Below, piece by piece: positions 1 to 10,220 of a stretch of 64,000 bases of DNA. The stretch covers positions 85,810 to 149,809 of the forward strand of contig NZ_LR027855.1 of the NCBI RefSeq assembly GCF_900607235.1, in the 5' to 3' direction. Numbering within the stretch: position 1 is the stretch's first letter; every line of letters begins with the position of its first letter. The notes under the pieces were generated by a model. It was given only the letters and a program-made list of their open reading frames with translations, had not been told where the DNA came from and ran no database searches. Source of the DNA: Olivibacter jilunii. GTDB taxonomy: Bacteria > Bacteroidota > Bacteroidia > Sphingobacteriales > Sphingobacteriaceae. The position numbers and the translations under genes are program-made.

Positions 1-1034
<1,034 letters not shown>

Positions 1035-1064
1035 TGGATACTGACAAAATGACCTGAAATAAGA

Positions 1065-1096
1065 GGCGCCGATCCAAAATTACAAATCTCGGCGCC
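1065..1096. terminator. GC-rich hairpin between convergent genes
   Basis: A perfect 8-bp inverted repeat, GGCGCCGA at 1065-1072 and TCGGCGCC at 1089-1096, lies between the stop codons of gdhA (1034) and the convergent DUF2795 gene (1107). Downstream T-runs are weak on both sides, so it is only a probable bidirectional terminator. Confidence 0.5.
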
Positions 1097-1106
1097 CTAT
1101 AAAACC

Positions 1107-1328
1107 TTAGTATTCATCTTCATTGAAAAGGAAATCGTCTTTAGTAGGATAATCAGGCCATACTTCTTCGATACTCTCGTATGCCTCACCATCATCTTCC
1201 ATTTCATTCAGATTCTCCAATACGCCTTCTGGTGCACCGGAACGAATAGCATAATCAATTAATTCATCCTTTGTTGCCGGCCATGGTGCATCTTCTAGAT
1301 GCGAAGCCAATTCTAATGTCCAATACAT
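1107..1328 (-). CDS. DUF2795 domain small acidic protein
   Basis: This 73-residue, strongly acidic protein matches the short DUF2795 proteins of Bacteroidota, which open MYWTLELAS and contain LEDAPWPATKDELIDYA. The segment around residues 10-40 looks like a small helical domain in which a Pro/Trp-rich loop precedes a helix. The C-terminal third is almost all Asp, Glu and aromatic residues (PDYPTKDDFLFNEDEY). There is no signal peptide or membrane segment, so it is probably cytoplasmic. It is a single gene converging on gdhA. Its function is unknown; the name is by family resemblance only. Confidence 0.85.
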   Translation of the reverse strand: MYWTLELASHLEDAPWPATKDELIDYAIRSGAPEGVLENLNEMEDDGEAYESIEEVWPDYPTKDDFLFNEDEY

Positions 1329-1551
1329 AATTCTTCCTTAATACTTTTATACAAAAATTTTTGTCATAAAATCAAAACGCATTAAACAAAAACTGAACCA
1401 AATGGAAATATAATTGCGTTTTTTTGATATACTCCAAAAATATTGGCCCGAATATAAGATTTTGCAAACAATTTTAAAAGCATTATTAATAACAAACTTA
1501 ACACAATCTCGACTGTTATTTTCCTGTAATAAGATTGTAATAAATTAGCAT

Positions 1552-2307
1552 ATGAGAGCAATTTGGACAGGCGCTATCGGCTTTGGTTTAGTAAATATAC
1601 CGGTTAAATTATTTAGTGCTACAGAACAAAGTCGACTGGACTTCGACATGTTGGACAGAAAGGATCATTCCAGAGTCCGCTATCAACGGGTAAATGAAAA
1701 CACCGGAAAGGAAGTAGCTTGGGAAAATATCGTCAAAGGCTATATGTTGAATGACAATTATATCATACTGGAAGATACGGATTTCGAGGAGGCAAGTCCT
1801 GAAAAAAATAAAATGATCAATATCCAATCCTTCGTAAAGGAAAAAGAGGTGGATAGCATGTATTTTGAAACTCCCTATTACATTGAGCCGCAAAAGGGTG
1901 GACAAAAGGCGTACCATCTATTGGTAAAAGCACTCGAGAAGGCAGGCATGGTAGGGCTTGCGACCTTTGTTATGCGTGCAGGCGAAAATCTCTGTATGAT
2001 TCGGGCAAAAGAAAATATTTTGATCCTTAATAAGCTTCGCTTTGAACAGGAAATACGCTCACCCGAGGAACTAAACATCCCTCAAAATGTAAAATTGACG
2101 AAAGCGGAAATCGATATGGCTCTCGAGCTCGTGAATAGGCATAGCACCTCTTTCGATGTTTCTGCTTACAAAGACGAATACACAGACGAACTGCTTAAGA
2201 TTATCAAGGAAAGAGCAAAAGGTAAACGACCAAAAGTACGTAAGATGAAAGTGAAGGCCACGCGTACCAACGATTTATTGGAACAATTGAAAGCAAGTTT
2301 GGGGTAG
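1552..2307 (+). CDS. ku: Ku protein, DNA end-binding for NHEJ
   Basis: Bacterial Ku forms a homodimeric ring on DNA double-strand ends and recruits the ligase LigD in non-homologous end joining. The 251-residue length and opening MRAIWTGAIGFGLVNIPVKL are diagnostic. They are followed by the conserved core with DMLDRKDHSRVRYQRVN and EVAWENIVKGY. The C-terminal tail is basic (KERAKGKRPKVRKMKVKATR, about residues 220-240), as expected for a DNA- or LigD-contacting extension. The gene stands alone, with about 220 bp of AT-rich spacer upstream and a repeat-filled spacer downstream. No ligD is present in this window, so its partner must be elsewhere. Confidence 0.96.
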   Translation: MRAIWTGAIGFGLVNIPVKLFSATEQSRLDFDMLDRKDHSRVRYQRVNENTGKEVAWENIVKGYMLNDNYIILEDTDFEEASPEKNKMINIQSFVKEKEVDSMYFETPYYIEPQKGGQKAYHLLVKALEKAGMVGLATFVMRAGENLCMIRAKENILILNKLRFEQEIRSPEELNIPQNVKLTKAEIDMALELVNRHSTSFDVSAYKDEYTDELLKIIKERAKGKRPKVRKMKVKATRTNDLLEQLKASLG

Positions 2308-2335
2308 GTTGAGTATATGAATGGGTGATGAGTGT

Positions 2336-2545
2336 CTGCCGGTAGGCAGGAATGATGAACGATGAATTTTTTGCATAGTGTTGCTTAAAGCCTATCGCCT
2401 ATAGCTTAATATTGATATAGGACATAAGACAGGAAAAAAACCAGCAACCCACAACTCGCAACTCACAACTAAAAAAGTCTTGATACCTACTTAAAACTTA
2501 AAACCTTACACCTTACACCTTACACCTTACACCTAAAACCTCACA
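2336..2545. repeat. Intergenic composite: palindrome plus heptanucleotide arrays
   Basis: The 252-bp spacer between Ku and the DAC-like gene holds no gene. It contains the palindrome CTGCC-GGTA-GGCAG (2336-2349). Three 7-nt words follow (CACAACT, CGCAACT, CACAACT; 2450-2470), then four exact copies of CCTTACA (2504-2531) trailed by two degenerate copies. The same modules recur near 40.7 kb. The spacer lies between convergent genes. Confidence 0.85.
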
Positions 2546-2559
2546 CCTGATCTCCTTAA

Positions 2560-3696
2560 CTACAGCAACAACGTATCAATACGATGCGCGTGAACCATTT
2601 GCAGCGTTTCGGACCAAACAAAAACCGTAAAAAGTCCATCCTGCGAAGCTACTAAGGCCATAGCCTCTTTTTGATCGTGCACAAATTGCGCAGCTGCCAA
2701 ATGGCGCGTACCGCCGATCTTTACCGGATCGACAATCTCAGCTTCCTGCCCCGCCACCGGCTCGGTGATCAGTACTTTGGGAACCGGCGCGTTTCTCGCT
2801 GCTCGGGCTACTTTCGCTCCGAAGGCCAATAATTCATAATTTTTAGTAATAATGGTAGCACCGTCTATTGCGGTAAATCCACCGATCACATCAATCGTTC
2901 TTAGAATATCCTCTCGCCAAACACCTCCCGATTCGTCCTCCGCTTGTTTTGAGATTAATTCACCGAGGGCACAATACACCGGATCAATGGAGTAACCGAT
3001 GGGATGTACAATGGATTCTTTCCATTCATCTTGATGAGTGGGTACCACCAGTAATAGTCCACCTCGATTATGTCTGCGCATCGCAACAGCCAACTCCACC
3101 AAAATATTGACGGAATCGTCAATAGCATCGGGTAACGGCATACCTAATAGCGAGGCTAGCAAATCGGGATAACCGTTTAAGGTTAAATTACGCTCATCTA
3201 CCATTTTAATTTGATCACCTTTTAGCACGGCAATATTGACAAACTTTCCATACCCTTCGTGCCTTTTATGTTTCACCACTAAAAGTCCCGGTTCTATGAC
3301 CTCCAAAACCAAACACCATTCGGAAATATCATGAGTGGTTCCCCAAATAAACAGATTGTCTTCTTCATGCCAAACGCCCAAATGAATGCTTGGTTGAATA
3401 ACTGCAGGGGAGAGCTTCACCAAATTATGGGGGGTAAATCGTACCGGATTAGCAAAACGTAATGGCTGCACGACATTATCCGAAGCCATTAGCGCAATCG
3501 AAATTTTTGGTGAATACCCCTCTTCTCGTCGTAGGCTGGCCCAAAACGCTGCATCAATGACGGCTTCAATGATATTAGCCTTCGGAAGGTAGCGCTTTTC
3601 CGACGCTCCCATTTGATATTCAGCCTGTTCAGCAAAATACTTTTCCAATGTCGCGGAAATCATTTTTGCAGCGAGATAGGTAGTTTCAGAAATCAT
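2560..3696 (-). CDS. DAC-like (DACNV-type sensor plus diadenylate cyclase-like domain) protein
   Basis: This 378-residue cytoplasmic protein has two parts. Residues 1-210 form a mixed alpha/beta region that I take to be the sensor domain called DACNV. Residues 215-370 resemble the DisA_N/DAC fold that makes cyclic di-AMP. Visible DAC landmarks are FTAIDGATIITKNYELLAFGAKV, containing the DGA motif, and IGGTRHLAAAQFV, matching the GTRHRAA block, then a strand resembling the VVSEETG block (MALVASQDGLFTVFVWSE). The second Arg of the RHR motif is Leu here, so activity or product may differ from classical enzymes. It is monocistronic, without TM segments or a signal peptide. The domain assignment is by eye; enzymatic activity is inference. 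Confidence 0.7.
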   Translation of the reverse strand: MISETTYLAAKMISATLEKYFAEQAEYQMGASEKRYLPKANIIEAVIDAAFWASLRREEGYSPKISIALMASDNVVQPLRFANPVRFTPHNLVKLSPAVIQPSIHLGVWHEEDNLFIWGTTHDISEWCLVLEVIEPGLLVVKHKRHEGYGKFVNIAVLKGDQIKMVDERNLTLNGYPDLLASLLGMPLPDAIDDSVNILVELAVAMRRHNRGGLLLVVPTHQDEWKESIVHPIGYSIDPVYCALGELISKQAEDESGGVWREDILRTIDVIGGFTAIDGATIITKNYELLAFGAKVARAARNAPVPKVLITEPVAGQEAEIVDPVKIGGTRHLAAAQFVHDQKEAMALVASQDGLFTVFVWSETLQMVHAHRIDTLLL

Positions 3697-3883
3697 AGTT
3701 CAAACTTAGCTAATTTTTACTGAGTATCGAATAGTAGCTTGTTACTTAAGTTAATAAAAAAGGTTCTTTTTAAATCGTCAAACCAAATATATATGATCCC
3801 ATCATTCCCTTACCCTTTATTCAAATAAACAACACCTTCACACAATTTCACAAAATGGCTGTTACTTAATTAAACAAATTAAA

Positions 3884-4792
3884 ATGAGTATGACAAAACA
3901 CGTTCATTGGATAGTTGTAACCCTTTCTATGGGACTACTAATAGCCTGCAGCGAAAATAGACAAACAAACGATCAAACTGATGTAGGTAAACCTGAACGT
4001 AAAACACCTAAAATTAACCTTTATTCAGGAGGGTATAAAACTTTCGTTATCAAGGATAATGACACCGCATTCAAAAGTTTTAAAAAACGGTACACTGCGC
4101 AGCAACAGCACGTTATTTTAGCACTGAACCGTATTGATTTCAATAATTTTAATAATGTCGATTCCTTGCTTATTCCTGATTCTGTACAAACCGATATCAA
4201 TAGCTATACGCCTTTTCCCTTAACGGTAAAAGAGCTGAAGCCTGTTGATAAAATGGTGTTTTTTTCTTACCCGATTCAGGCTTTTGCCGCTTATGAAAAC
4301 GGACAGCTTATCCGTTGGGGCCCTAGTAGCATGGGCAGTAAGAAATACCCTACTAAAACAGGACTTTCTTTTACCAACTGGAAGGCGGAGGAGCATGTAA
4401 GTACGGCGGACGACGAATGGCTCCTTCGATGGAACTTCAATATCCGGAATAAGGAAGGAATTGGCTGGCATCAGTACACCATGCCGGGTTATCCTGCTTC
4501 GCATTCTTGTTTACGTTTATTGGAAAATGATGCCAAGTGGCTCTATGATTGGGCCGAACAGTGGGTCGTAGAGAAAGACCAGCATGTATTGGCAGAAGGA
4601 ACGCCTGTTATTGTTTTTGGGTCGTACGACTATGAGGGAGATAAACCTTGGTTTAAGTTATTGCAAGATCCGAAAGCCACTAACATCACAGAGGAGCAAC
4701 TGGTCAAGGAATTTAAACCGCATCTGGAACGAATACTGCAAGAGCAGGAAAAAAGGAAACAAGTGATGGCTTCGCGACGCGACTCGATCTAA
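3884..4792 (+). CDS. L,D-transpeptidase lipoprotein (YkuD fold)
   Basis: This enzyme class forms 3-3 cross-links in peptidoglycan or attaches proteins to it. The 302-residue product begins with a lipoprotein signal (LLIACSENR, lipidated Cys at about 22). The YkuD catalytic region is at roughly residues 125-245: an active-site motif ASHSCLRL with the nucleophilic Cys and preceding His, and the upstream GSKKYPTKTGLSFTNWK segment. The C-terminal region is charged and helical (EEQLVKEFKPHLERILQEQEKRKQ). It is monocistronic between the DAC-like gene and an aldo/keto reductase. Family assignment is strong; the exact substrate is not visible. Confidence 0.86.
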   Translation: MSMTKHVHWIVVTLSMGLLIACSENRQTNDQTDVGKPERKTPKINLYSGGYKTFVIKDNDTAFKSFKKRYTAQQQHVILALNRIDFNNFNNVDSLLIPDSVQTDINSYTPFPLTVKELKPVDKMVFFSYPIQAFAAYENGQLIRWGPSSMGSKKYPTKTGLSFTNWKAEEHVSTADDEWLLRWNFNIRNKEGIGWHQYTMPGYPASHSCLRLLENDAKWLYDWAEQWVVEKDQHVLAEGTPVIVFGSYDYEGDKPWFKLLQDPKATNITEEQLVKEFKPHLERILQEQEKRKQVMASRRDSI

Positions 4793-4908
4793 ACAAGCCT
4801 CGTGCCGTGTAATTTTTATGCTAATTTTATTATGAGCAATTTCACGACATCATTTCTATAAAACAAATGATATATTAGCCTTCCATAACAAGCATAAAAT
4901 ATACGAAA

Positions 4909-5940
4909 ATGAATTGGACTCCAAATCCCGATCGATACAAACAGATGGTGTACAACACCTGTGGACGCAGCGGCTTAAAGCTTCCCGCCATCTCGCTAGG
5001 TCTTTGGCATAACTTCGGCGATGACACGCCACATAACATAAAAAGAACCATTTGCCAAACCGCCTTTGATCTGGGTATTACGCATTTTGATCTGGCGAAT
5101 AATTATGGACCGCCTCCCGGAAGTGCAGAACTTGCTTTCGGACGGATTCTGAAAGAAGATTTTGCCGGTCTTCGTGACGAGCTGATCATATCTTCTAAGG
5201 CGGGTTATGATATGTGGCCAGGTCCTTACGGCGAATGGGGTAGTCGGAAGTACCTCATTGCAAGCTGTGATCAGAGTTTAAAACGTATGGGTTTGGACTA
5301 CGTCGATATTTTTTATTCGCACCGCTTCGATCCAAATACGCCGTTGGAGGAAACAATGATGGCTCTTGATCACATTGTACGTTCCGGCAGGGCGCTGTAC
5401 GTTGGAATTTCTTCCTATAATGCCCAAAGGACGCGAGAGGCTGCAGCTATATTGCGCGAATTGGGAACGCCTTGTCTAATCCACCAACCAAGTTATTCGC
5501 TGCTAAATCGCTGGATTGAGAAGGATGGTTTATTGGAAGCGTTAGAAGACACCGGAATGGGCTCCATCGTATTTTCGCCTTTGGCACAAGGGATGCTGAC
5601 AACAAAATATTTAAAGGATATTCCAAAGGATAGTCGCGCCAACCAACATAAATCTTTAAACCCCGATTTCCTAAGTGAACGTAATCTGGCTAACATACGC
5701 TCATTGAATGACATTGCTGCCGCCCGCGGACAAACATTGGCTCAAATGGCTATTGCCTGGGTGTTGAGAAAAAATGAAGTGACGTCAGCTTTAATTGGCG
5801 CCAGTAAACCGGAACAAGTGATTGATTGCGCCGGCGCTATTGACAATTTAGCGTTTACGGAAGAAGAGCTGAGTGCCATCGACCGCTATGCACAAGACGG
5901 CGACATCAATATTTGGGCAAAATCAGCAGAATTGGAGTAA
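4909..5940 (+). CDS. YghZ-type aldo/keto reductase (L-glyceraldehyde 3-phosphate reductase)
   Basis: Enzymes of this AKR14-like group reduce L-glyceraldehyde 3-phosphate and methylglyoxal with NADPH. The 343 residues align closely with E. coli YghZ from the start (MNWTPNPDRYKQMVYNTCGRSGLKLP and SLGLWHNFGDDTP). The catalytic Asp and Tyr lie in THFDLANNYGPP, the Lys in IISSKAGYDMWPGPYG, and the His in IFYSHRFDP. The C-terminal ALIGASKPEQV is the NADP-binding loop. It stands alone; the spacer after the stop carries octanucleotide repeats. Confidence 0.93.
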   Translation: MNWTPNPDRYKQMVYNTCGRSGLKLPAISLGLWHNFGDDTPHNIKRTICQTAFDLGITHFDLANNYGPPPGSAELAFGRILKEDFAGLRDELIISSKAGYDMWPGPYGEWGSRKYLIASCDQSLKRMGLDYVDIFYSHRFDPNTPLEETMMALDHIVRSGRALYVGISSYNAQRTREAAAILRELGTPCLIHQPSYSLLNRWIEKDGLLEALEDTGMGSIVFSPLAQGMLTTKYLKDIPKDSRANQHKSLNPDFLSERNLANIRSLNDIAAARGQTLAQMAIAWVLRKNEVTSALIGASKPEQVIDCAGAIDNLAFTEEELSAIDRYAQDGDINIWAKSAELE

Positions 5941-5990
5941 GATATGGGTTGAGTGGTTAAGTAGTCATAACGGTAAATAGTACTGGTAGT

Positions 5991-6030
5991 CAACCACCGA
6001 ACTATTCAACTACTCAACCATTCAACCACT
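5991..6030. repeat. Octanucleotide tandem array (CAACTAYT-like)
   Basis: Successive 8-nt words CAACTACT, CAACCATT, CAACCACT and related forms fill the end of the 99-bp spacer between convergent genes and stop about 10 bp short of the kelch gene's stop codon. A purine-rich, roughly complementary segment (GGTTGAGTGGTTAAGTAG, near 5947-5965) faces it, so the spacer could fold as a hairpin. Confidence 0.8.
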
Positions 6031-6039
6031 CAACTCTAA

Positions 6040-7038
6040 CTAATTCGGATGCTTCACCAAATCGGGAGTGAATTTCCATATATCATCAAATGGTGTACTT
6101 CCGCTTCTTCCACCGACAACATACCCCACACCACCCGATGAAAATCCGACCGCCTGCTGCCGGGAAGACGCACCATCTATGGTGAAATCGTCATGTTCAA
6201 TCCAGTAATCAACCGACGGATCATATCGCCAGGTTGAACTTAGTATAGAGCTATTAGTTCCTCCCGTTATAAATCCGTAGCTACCAATGACAAAAACCGC
6301 CGGAAAGTTTCGCCGCAAATCATATGTATAGTCGTCCGTTCTGCCGCTGAGCGGTTCTTTTGCAATCCAGTTTTGTCCATCAAAGGCATAAAAGCTGGAA
6401 ACATACGCTTTATTATTGGTCCCACCTCCGAGGTAGGCGACATTATTGATCACAAAGCTGAAGGCAAAACTTCTTTTTTCCGGCGCACTGTTTACTTTCG
6501 TCCAACTGTTGCTACTCGGCGAATACGTATAGAAATCGTTATAATCCTGTGCATCAACATCCTGTCCGCAACCAACATAGGGGATATTATTGACTACAAA
6601 GCTTACCGCGCCATATCGAGCTGTACCGGGAAAAGGTGCGATGGGGGTCCAGGTGTCCTGCTGAGGGTCATACTCATAAAAGTCATTGAACATTTTTGTT
6701 CCATTCGTACCCAATCCCACATAACCTTTTCCATTAATGGCAAAGGCAACAGCGTTATTACGGGCCTCTCCCGGAAAACTGGCCCGATCCGTCCAGGTAG
6801 CCGTTCCCACATCATAAACCCAAGTATCATTGAAACGAGTACTGCTGGTTCCGTAGCCTGTTGTAATATAAACATCGTCGTTAATGATAAAACTGGCTGC
6901 ACCACTTCTAGGGAGTCCGTCAAAATCAACACCCCGTACCCATTCTTCATCGTCATCATCTTCCTGATCCTTGCTACATGCAGCAGCGGTAATCAGCACG
7001 AGAAACATCATGGTCAATTTAATAAATCTAGTCTTCAT
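6040..7038 (-). CDS. Kelch-repeat lipoprotein
   Basis: This 332-residue protein has a lipoprotein signal ending LITAAACSKDQ (Cys about 21) and an acidic stretch just after it (EDDDDEEW). Such a stretch is often an outer-membrane surface-export signal in Bacteroidota. The rest is six or more kelch blades of about 50 residues, each with the pattern hydrophobic-GG or GxG, Y, about 6 residues, W: for example GRTDDYTYDLRRNFPAVFV, YVGLGTNGTKMFNDFYEYDP, YVGCGQDVDAQDYNDFYTY. It probably forms a beta-propeller. It follows the DUF4270 gene by 6 bp on the same strand and is almost certainly cotranscribed. Ligand unknown. Confidence 0.9.
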   Translation of the reverse strand: MKTRFIKLTMMFLVLITAAACSKDQEDDDDEEWVRGVDFDGLPRSGAASFIINDDVYITTGYGTSSTRFNDTWVYDVGTATWTDRASFPGEARNNAVAFAINGKGYVGLGTNGTKMFNDFYEYDPQQDTWTPIAPFPGTARYGAVSFVVNNIPYVGCGQDVDAQDYNDFYTYSPSSNSWTKVNSAPEKRSFAFSFVINNVAYLGGGTNNKAYVSSFYAFDGQNWIAKEPLSGRTDDYTYDLRRNFPAVFVIGSYGFITGGTNSSILSSTWRYDPSVDYWIEHDDFTIDGASSRQQAVGFSSGGVGYVVGGRSGSTPFDDIWKFTPDLVKHPN

Positions 7039-7044
7039 TTTTTA

Positions 7045-8436
7045 TTAGTATTTAGTATATAATATGCGAAGCTTAATCGGCGAATTACCATCGCCTTTGC
7101 CAATCAATAGCCGGTCAACTTTCGTAAGCAGATCACTTACAGGTATCGTTAAATACAAGGAGCTTTTCTTGTCTTCCATTGCCCCTCGATAATTACTTAC
7201 ATATTCGGTTAAGTTGAAGGTGTATTTTGAATTACCAACACCACCACTTAAGTCGTTTGCCAAATAGGCAACTTGTGTAGTGGTTTCATAACTGGAGGTT
7301 AGTAAGGATTTGGGCACACCATGCTCGTCAGCCAGCATCATATTTAAGCTAGGAGGAGGTGTGTAAGGTATATGTGAATTGGGCGGCGTTTCAATGGTGA
7401 GCTCGGCTTTATTGATAATGACGTCATTCCGGTTAACAAATTCATAGAGATAAGGAAACTGAATTTTGGTAACCAAACCGGTCAGTCCTTGCAACATAAC
7501 CTGCTGTTTTGTTTCAGTGCCGGGCAGCTCAGCTTCGGTGTCGGCTTTTAATGCGCTGATAAGACTTTGACTGCGATCAACCTTAATGCTATTGAATTGA
7601 TAGCTGCCATCATCCACTTTCATATTTAAGCTATCTTGCACTTTTTTACCATCTGTATTCCGCGTATAGGAATAATAGACTTTCATTAAAATTGAATCGG
7701 TGGCGAAAGCCGTTAACATAGAAGTCTTACTAGTGGGCACTAATACAAAGCCCTTTATATATTCCAAAAATTCTTCGGAATTGCTAACCTGACTACTGCC
7801 ACTTTTTATTTTTGCCCATAAATCTTCCCCAAATGATTGATTCGCTTTGACAAACACCGTATCCGACTTGGAATAAGTTTTAGTCTTAGGCCGATGTTTA
7901 AAGCTGACAGATCCCAAAGGGATAGCATCGTAGCTAAATGCACTGTTCGTAAATAGCGTAGAACCGCTGGCAAATACGGGTTTTTCATCTTCCTCCCAAG
8001 CATTGGATTCGTCAATAAGTTCGATCTCTTCCGTGACCCGATGAAGATTAAAAGATTGAGTTAAAGTAGTGTCGCCATAATAATAACCTTGATACGGCAA
8101 GGCAAGTGACAATGAATCGAAAGCCGCGTCATCAGGTAAAGTTACATTACTAATGGCCGAATTGCCGATTCGGAAATAACTGGAGACCGTTAGATTACCC
8201 ATTACTTCATCATTCATATGACCGACCAATAGGACTCCCTGCCCGTTGGAGGGTAGCGGATCTAGCTGATAGGTAGCCGTGCGAACGGTAATGCTATCCA
8301 CGATTTCTGCGCCGATATTATCATTGGTATTGCTCAAGCTAATGGTACCATCTTTCGTACAGGAAACCAGAAGAAAAATCAAAGAGGAATAAATAAAAAG
8401 CTTCGTTCCTAAAAGTCCGGGTTTTATTATCGTCAT
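7045..8436 (-). CDS. DUF4270 lipoprotein
   Basis: This 463-residue protein has a lipoprotein signal (SLIFLLVSCTKDG, Cys about 26). The mature start has the typical DUF4270 pattern, NDNIGAEIVDSITVRTATYQLDPLPSNG, followed by VLLVGHMNDEVMGNLTVSSYFRIG, as in other family members. The remainder is beta-rich with no catalytic motif visible. DUF4270 proteins are restricted to Bacteroidota and are often found beside kelch or other secreted proteins, as here. It is the first gene of a two-gene operon. Function is unknown; surface location is inferred from the lipobox. Confidence 0.88.
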   Translation of the reverse strand: MTIIKPGLLGTKLFIYSSLIFLLVSCTKDGTISLSNTNDNIGAEIVDSITVRTATYQLDPLPSNGQGVLLVGHMNDEVMGNLTVSSYFRIGNSAISNVTLPDDAAFDSLSLALPYQGYYYGDTTLTQSFNLHRVTEEIELIDESNAWEEDEKPVFASGSTLFTNSAFSYDAIPLGSVSFKHRPKTKTYSKSDTVFVKANQSFGEDLWAKIKSGSSQVSNSEEFLEYIKGFVLVPTSKTSMLTAFATDSILMKVYYSYTRNTDGKKVQDSLNMKVDDGSYQFNSIKVDRSQSLISALKADTEAELPGTETKQQVMLQGLTGLVTKIQFPYLYEFVNRNDVIINKAELTIETPPNSHIPYTPPPSLNMMLADEHGVPKSLLTSSYETTTQVAYLANDLSGGVGNSKYTFNLTEYVSNYRGAMEDKKSSLYLTIPVSDLLTKVDRLLIGKGDGNSPIKLRILYTKY

Positions 8437-8588
8437 AAATCAAGTGATTATCAAATTAAGAGGGCGAGATGAACTTAAAACATAAACTCGCTTGCTCAAC
8501 TGAGGCAAAGGTGTGCAGGAATAGTGTTAAATACTGTTACATATTGTTAAAAATAGTTAAGCTTAACCCATTGACACTGAGTTACTCT

Positions 8589-8596
8589 TAATTTTG
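8589..8596 (+). promoter_or_regulatory. Possible Bacteroidota -7 promoter element
   Basis: TAATTTTG fits TAnnTTTG and lies 22 bp before the histidine kinase start. The nearest -33-like TTG (8571-8573) is 15 bp upstream, shorter than the usual spacing of about 19-21 bp, so the call is tentative. Confidence 0.35.
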
Positions 8597-8618
8597 CCTC
8601 ATTCTTATTTTAAAATGC

Positions 8619-10220
8619 ATGTCTAAACAACACCGTTATCTATTGGGATTAATTACCTTGGCCAGTTTAGTAACCATTGTGTTTCAGTGTTTTTGGCTTG
8701 TTGGTAATTACCAACACGAGAAAGAGAACTTCATTGCTTATGCCGAGCGCCTACTCTTCGAAAGCATGCAGGAGGAACGCGAGCTACAGTTTCGATCCGC
8801 TTATCCAGAGGCATATACCTCTTTAAAACAAGGCGGCTTTCCCGCGGCTAGGCAGCTGTTTTATCAACAGGCAGACGAAAAGAATCGAGTTGCTGCACTG
8901 GCTATAAGCGGTGTGCCCGCAACGGCGATAGCCGCAAACGATACGCTTGCACATGATTCGCTACCGATGCAAGGGGTATTTCCTGTTGCTCTCATGCATA
9001 TGGATTTTCATGCACTGCAAAAAAGGTATCGCAACAAATTAGGTCCGGATTTACAGAATGTATTTTTTCTTGATACGCTGAAAGCGAAGAGAGTGGATGA
9101 TAAAGGCATTGAAGCCGGTATGGTTGGGCCAACGCCTCGCTTATTTAAAATGAGCGGTTCCTCAAAGACCACCATAAGCGTAACGAGATCGCTACCGGCG
9201 AGACCTGCTGAACCGATTAGGCTACACACCCTCACCAGACCGGTTTTTGGCATAGCTATGCGTTCCGGATCAGATCGAAATGGCTCACTGCGAGGTCATC
9301 ACTTCTCCGTACCTTTTGGGAAAACCAATCCAAAAGTGATCGTTGATTTTCCGATACAGGCGACAACGATGATGCTTGATCCCTCCAAAGACCTTTTTCT
9401 GTCCTTATACCTAAAAACGCCTACTTGGTGGATTTTTAGGCACCTGGCATGGGCACTCCTTTCGTCGTTTGCACTTACAAGCCTTACGATTGGGTGTCTT
9501 GTGTATTTGCTTTACACCATTTTTAAGCAAAAGAAACTGGCGGATATAAAAAACGACTTTGTAAACAATATGACGCATGAGCTGAAAACGCCTCTAGCGA
9601 CTGTCTTAGCGGCAACTGAGACATTGCAACAGCTGAGGTTAAAAGATAATCAGCAAAAAGCCGATCTATATTTGCAAATGACGCATCGATCGGCGACGCA
9701 CCTTACGAACCTTATCGATCAAATTTTGCATTTAGCGGTAGGAGAGAAGAAGGGAATGCATTTACACCCCGAACCGGTGGACACCAACAAACTACTACTA
9801 CAATTGGTGGAGACACATCAACTCATCAATCAACATCAAGTCACCTTATCGATAGAGGAAGAGGTACCCTTAATAAATGTTGATAAGATGCATATTGTTA
9901 ATGCCGTTAACAACTTATTAGATAATGCGATTAAGTATACCGTCGAACCGATCAATATTCGGGTAATCAGCAAAATGGAGAATGGGCAATGGGTATTGAG
10001 TATTGCTGATAACGGCATTGGTATTGCTTCTGCCGATATTAAACATATTTTTCAGCCATTTTATCGAGTGCCAACGGGTAATATCCACCGCGTGAAGGGT
10101 TTTGGCTTGGGATTACACTATGTAAAACAAGTAATCACCCAACACAAAGGACAAATTGAGGTTATTAGCACGCCGGGCAAGGGCACCACCTTTACTATTT
10201 ATTTACCCCTGAACATATGA
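8619..10220 (+). CDS. Membrane sensor histidine kinase
   Basis: This 533-residue sensor kinase has one N-terminal TM helix (about residues 8-30), a long periplasmic region to about 268, and a second TM helix (about 275-298). The dimerisation/phosphorylation domain carries FVNNMTHELKTPLA with His320. The ATPase domain has the N box (NAVNNLLDNAIKYT), G1 (DNGIGIA), F box and G2 (GFGLGLHYV). The periplasmic sensor has no recognisable fold. The next gene, an OmpR-type regulator, overlaps by 4 bp (ATGA), so the two are translationally coupled and form a cognate pair. Signal and regulon are unknown. Confidence 0.93.
   Translation: MSKQHRYLLGLITLASLVTIVFQCFWLVGNYQHEKENFIAYAERLLFESMQEERELQFRSAYPEAYTSLKQGGFPAARQLFYQQADEKNRVAALAISGVPATAIAANDTLAHDSLPMQGVFPVALMHMDFHALQKRYRNKLGPDLQNVFFLDTLKAKRVDDKGIEAGMVGPTPRLFKMSGSSKTTISVTRSLPARPAEPIRLHTLTRPVFGIAMRSGSDRNGSLRGHHFSVPFGKTNPKVIVDFPIQATTMMLDPSKDLFLSLYLKTPTWWIFRHLAWALLSSFALTSLTIGCLVYLLYTIFKQKKLADIKNDFVNNMTHELKTPLATVLAATETLQQLRLKDNQQKADLYLQMTHRSATHLTNLIDQILHLAVGEKKGMHLHPEPVDTNKLLLQLVETHQLINQHQVTLSIEEEVPLINVDKMHIVNAVNNLLDNAIKYTVEPINIRVISKMENGQWVLSIADNGIGIASADIKHIFQPFYRVPTGNIHRVKGFGLGLHYVKQVITQHKGQIEVISTPGKGTTFTIYLPLNI

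Noticed and set aside
2450..2545. CRISPR array
   Set aside because: The repeats are 7 nt and directly adjoining, without spacers, and no cas gene is present.
6373..7062. 229-codon open frame on the plus strand opposite the kelch gene
   Set aside because: It lies wholly antisense to a well-supported kelch lipoprotein; the translation has no domain, signal peptide or recognisable motif, and it reflects the codon bias of the opposite gene.
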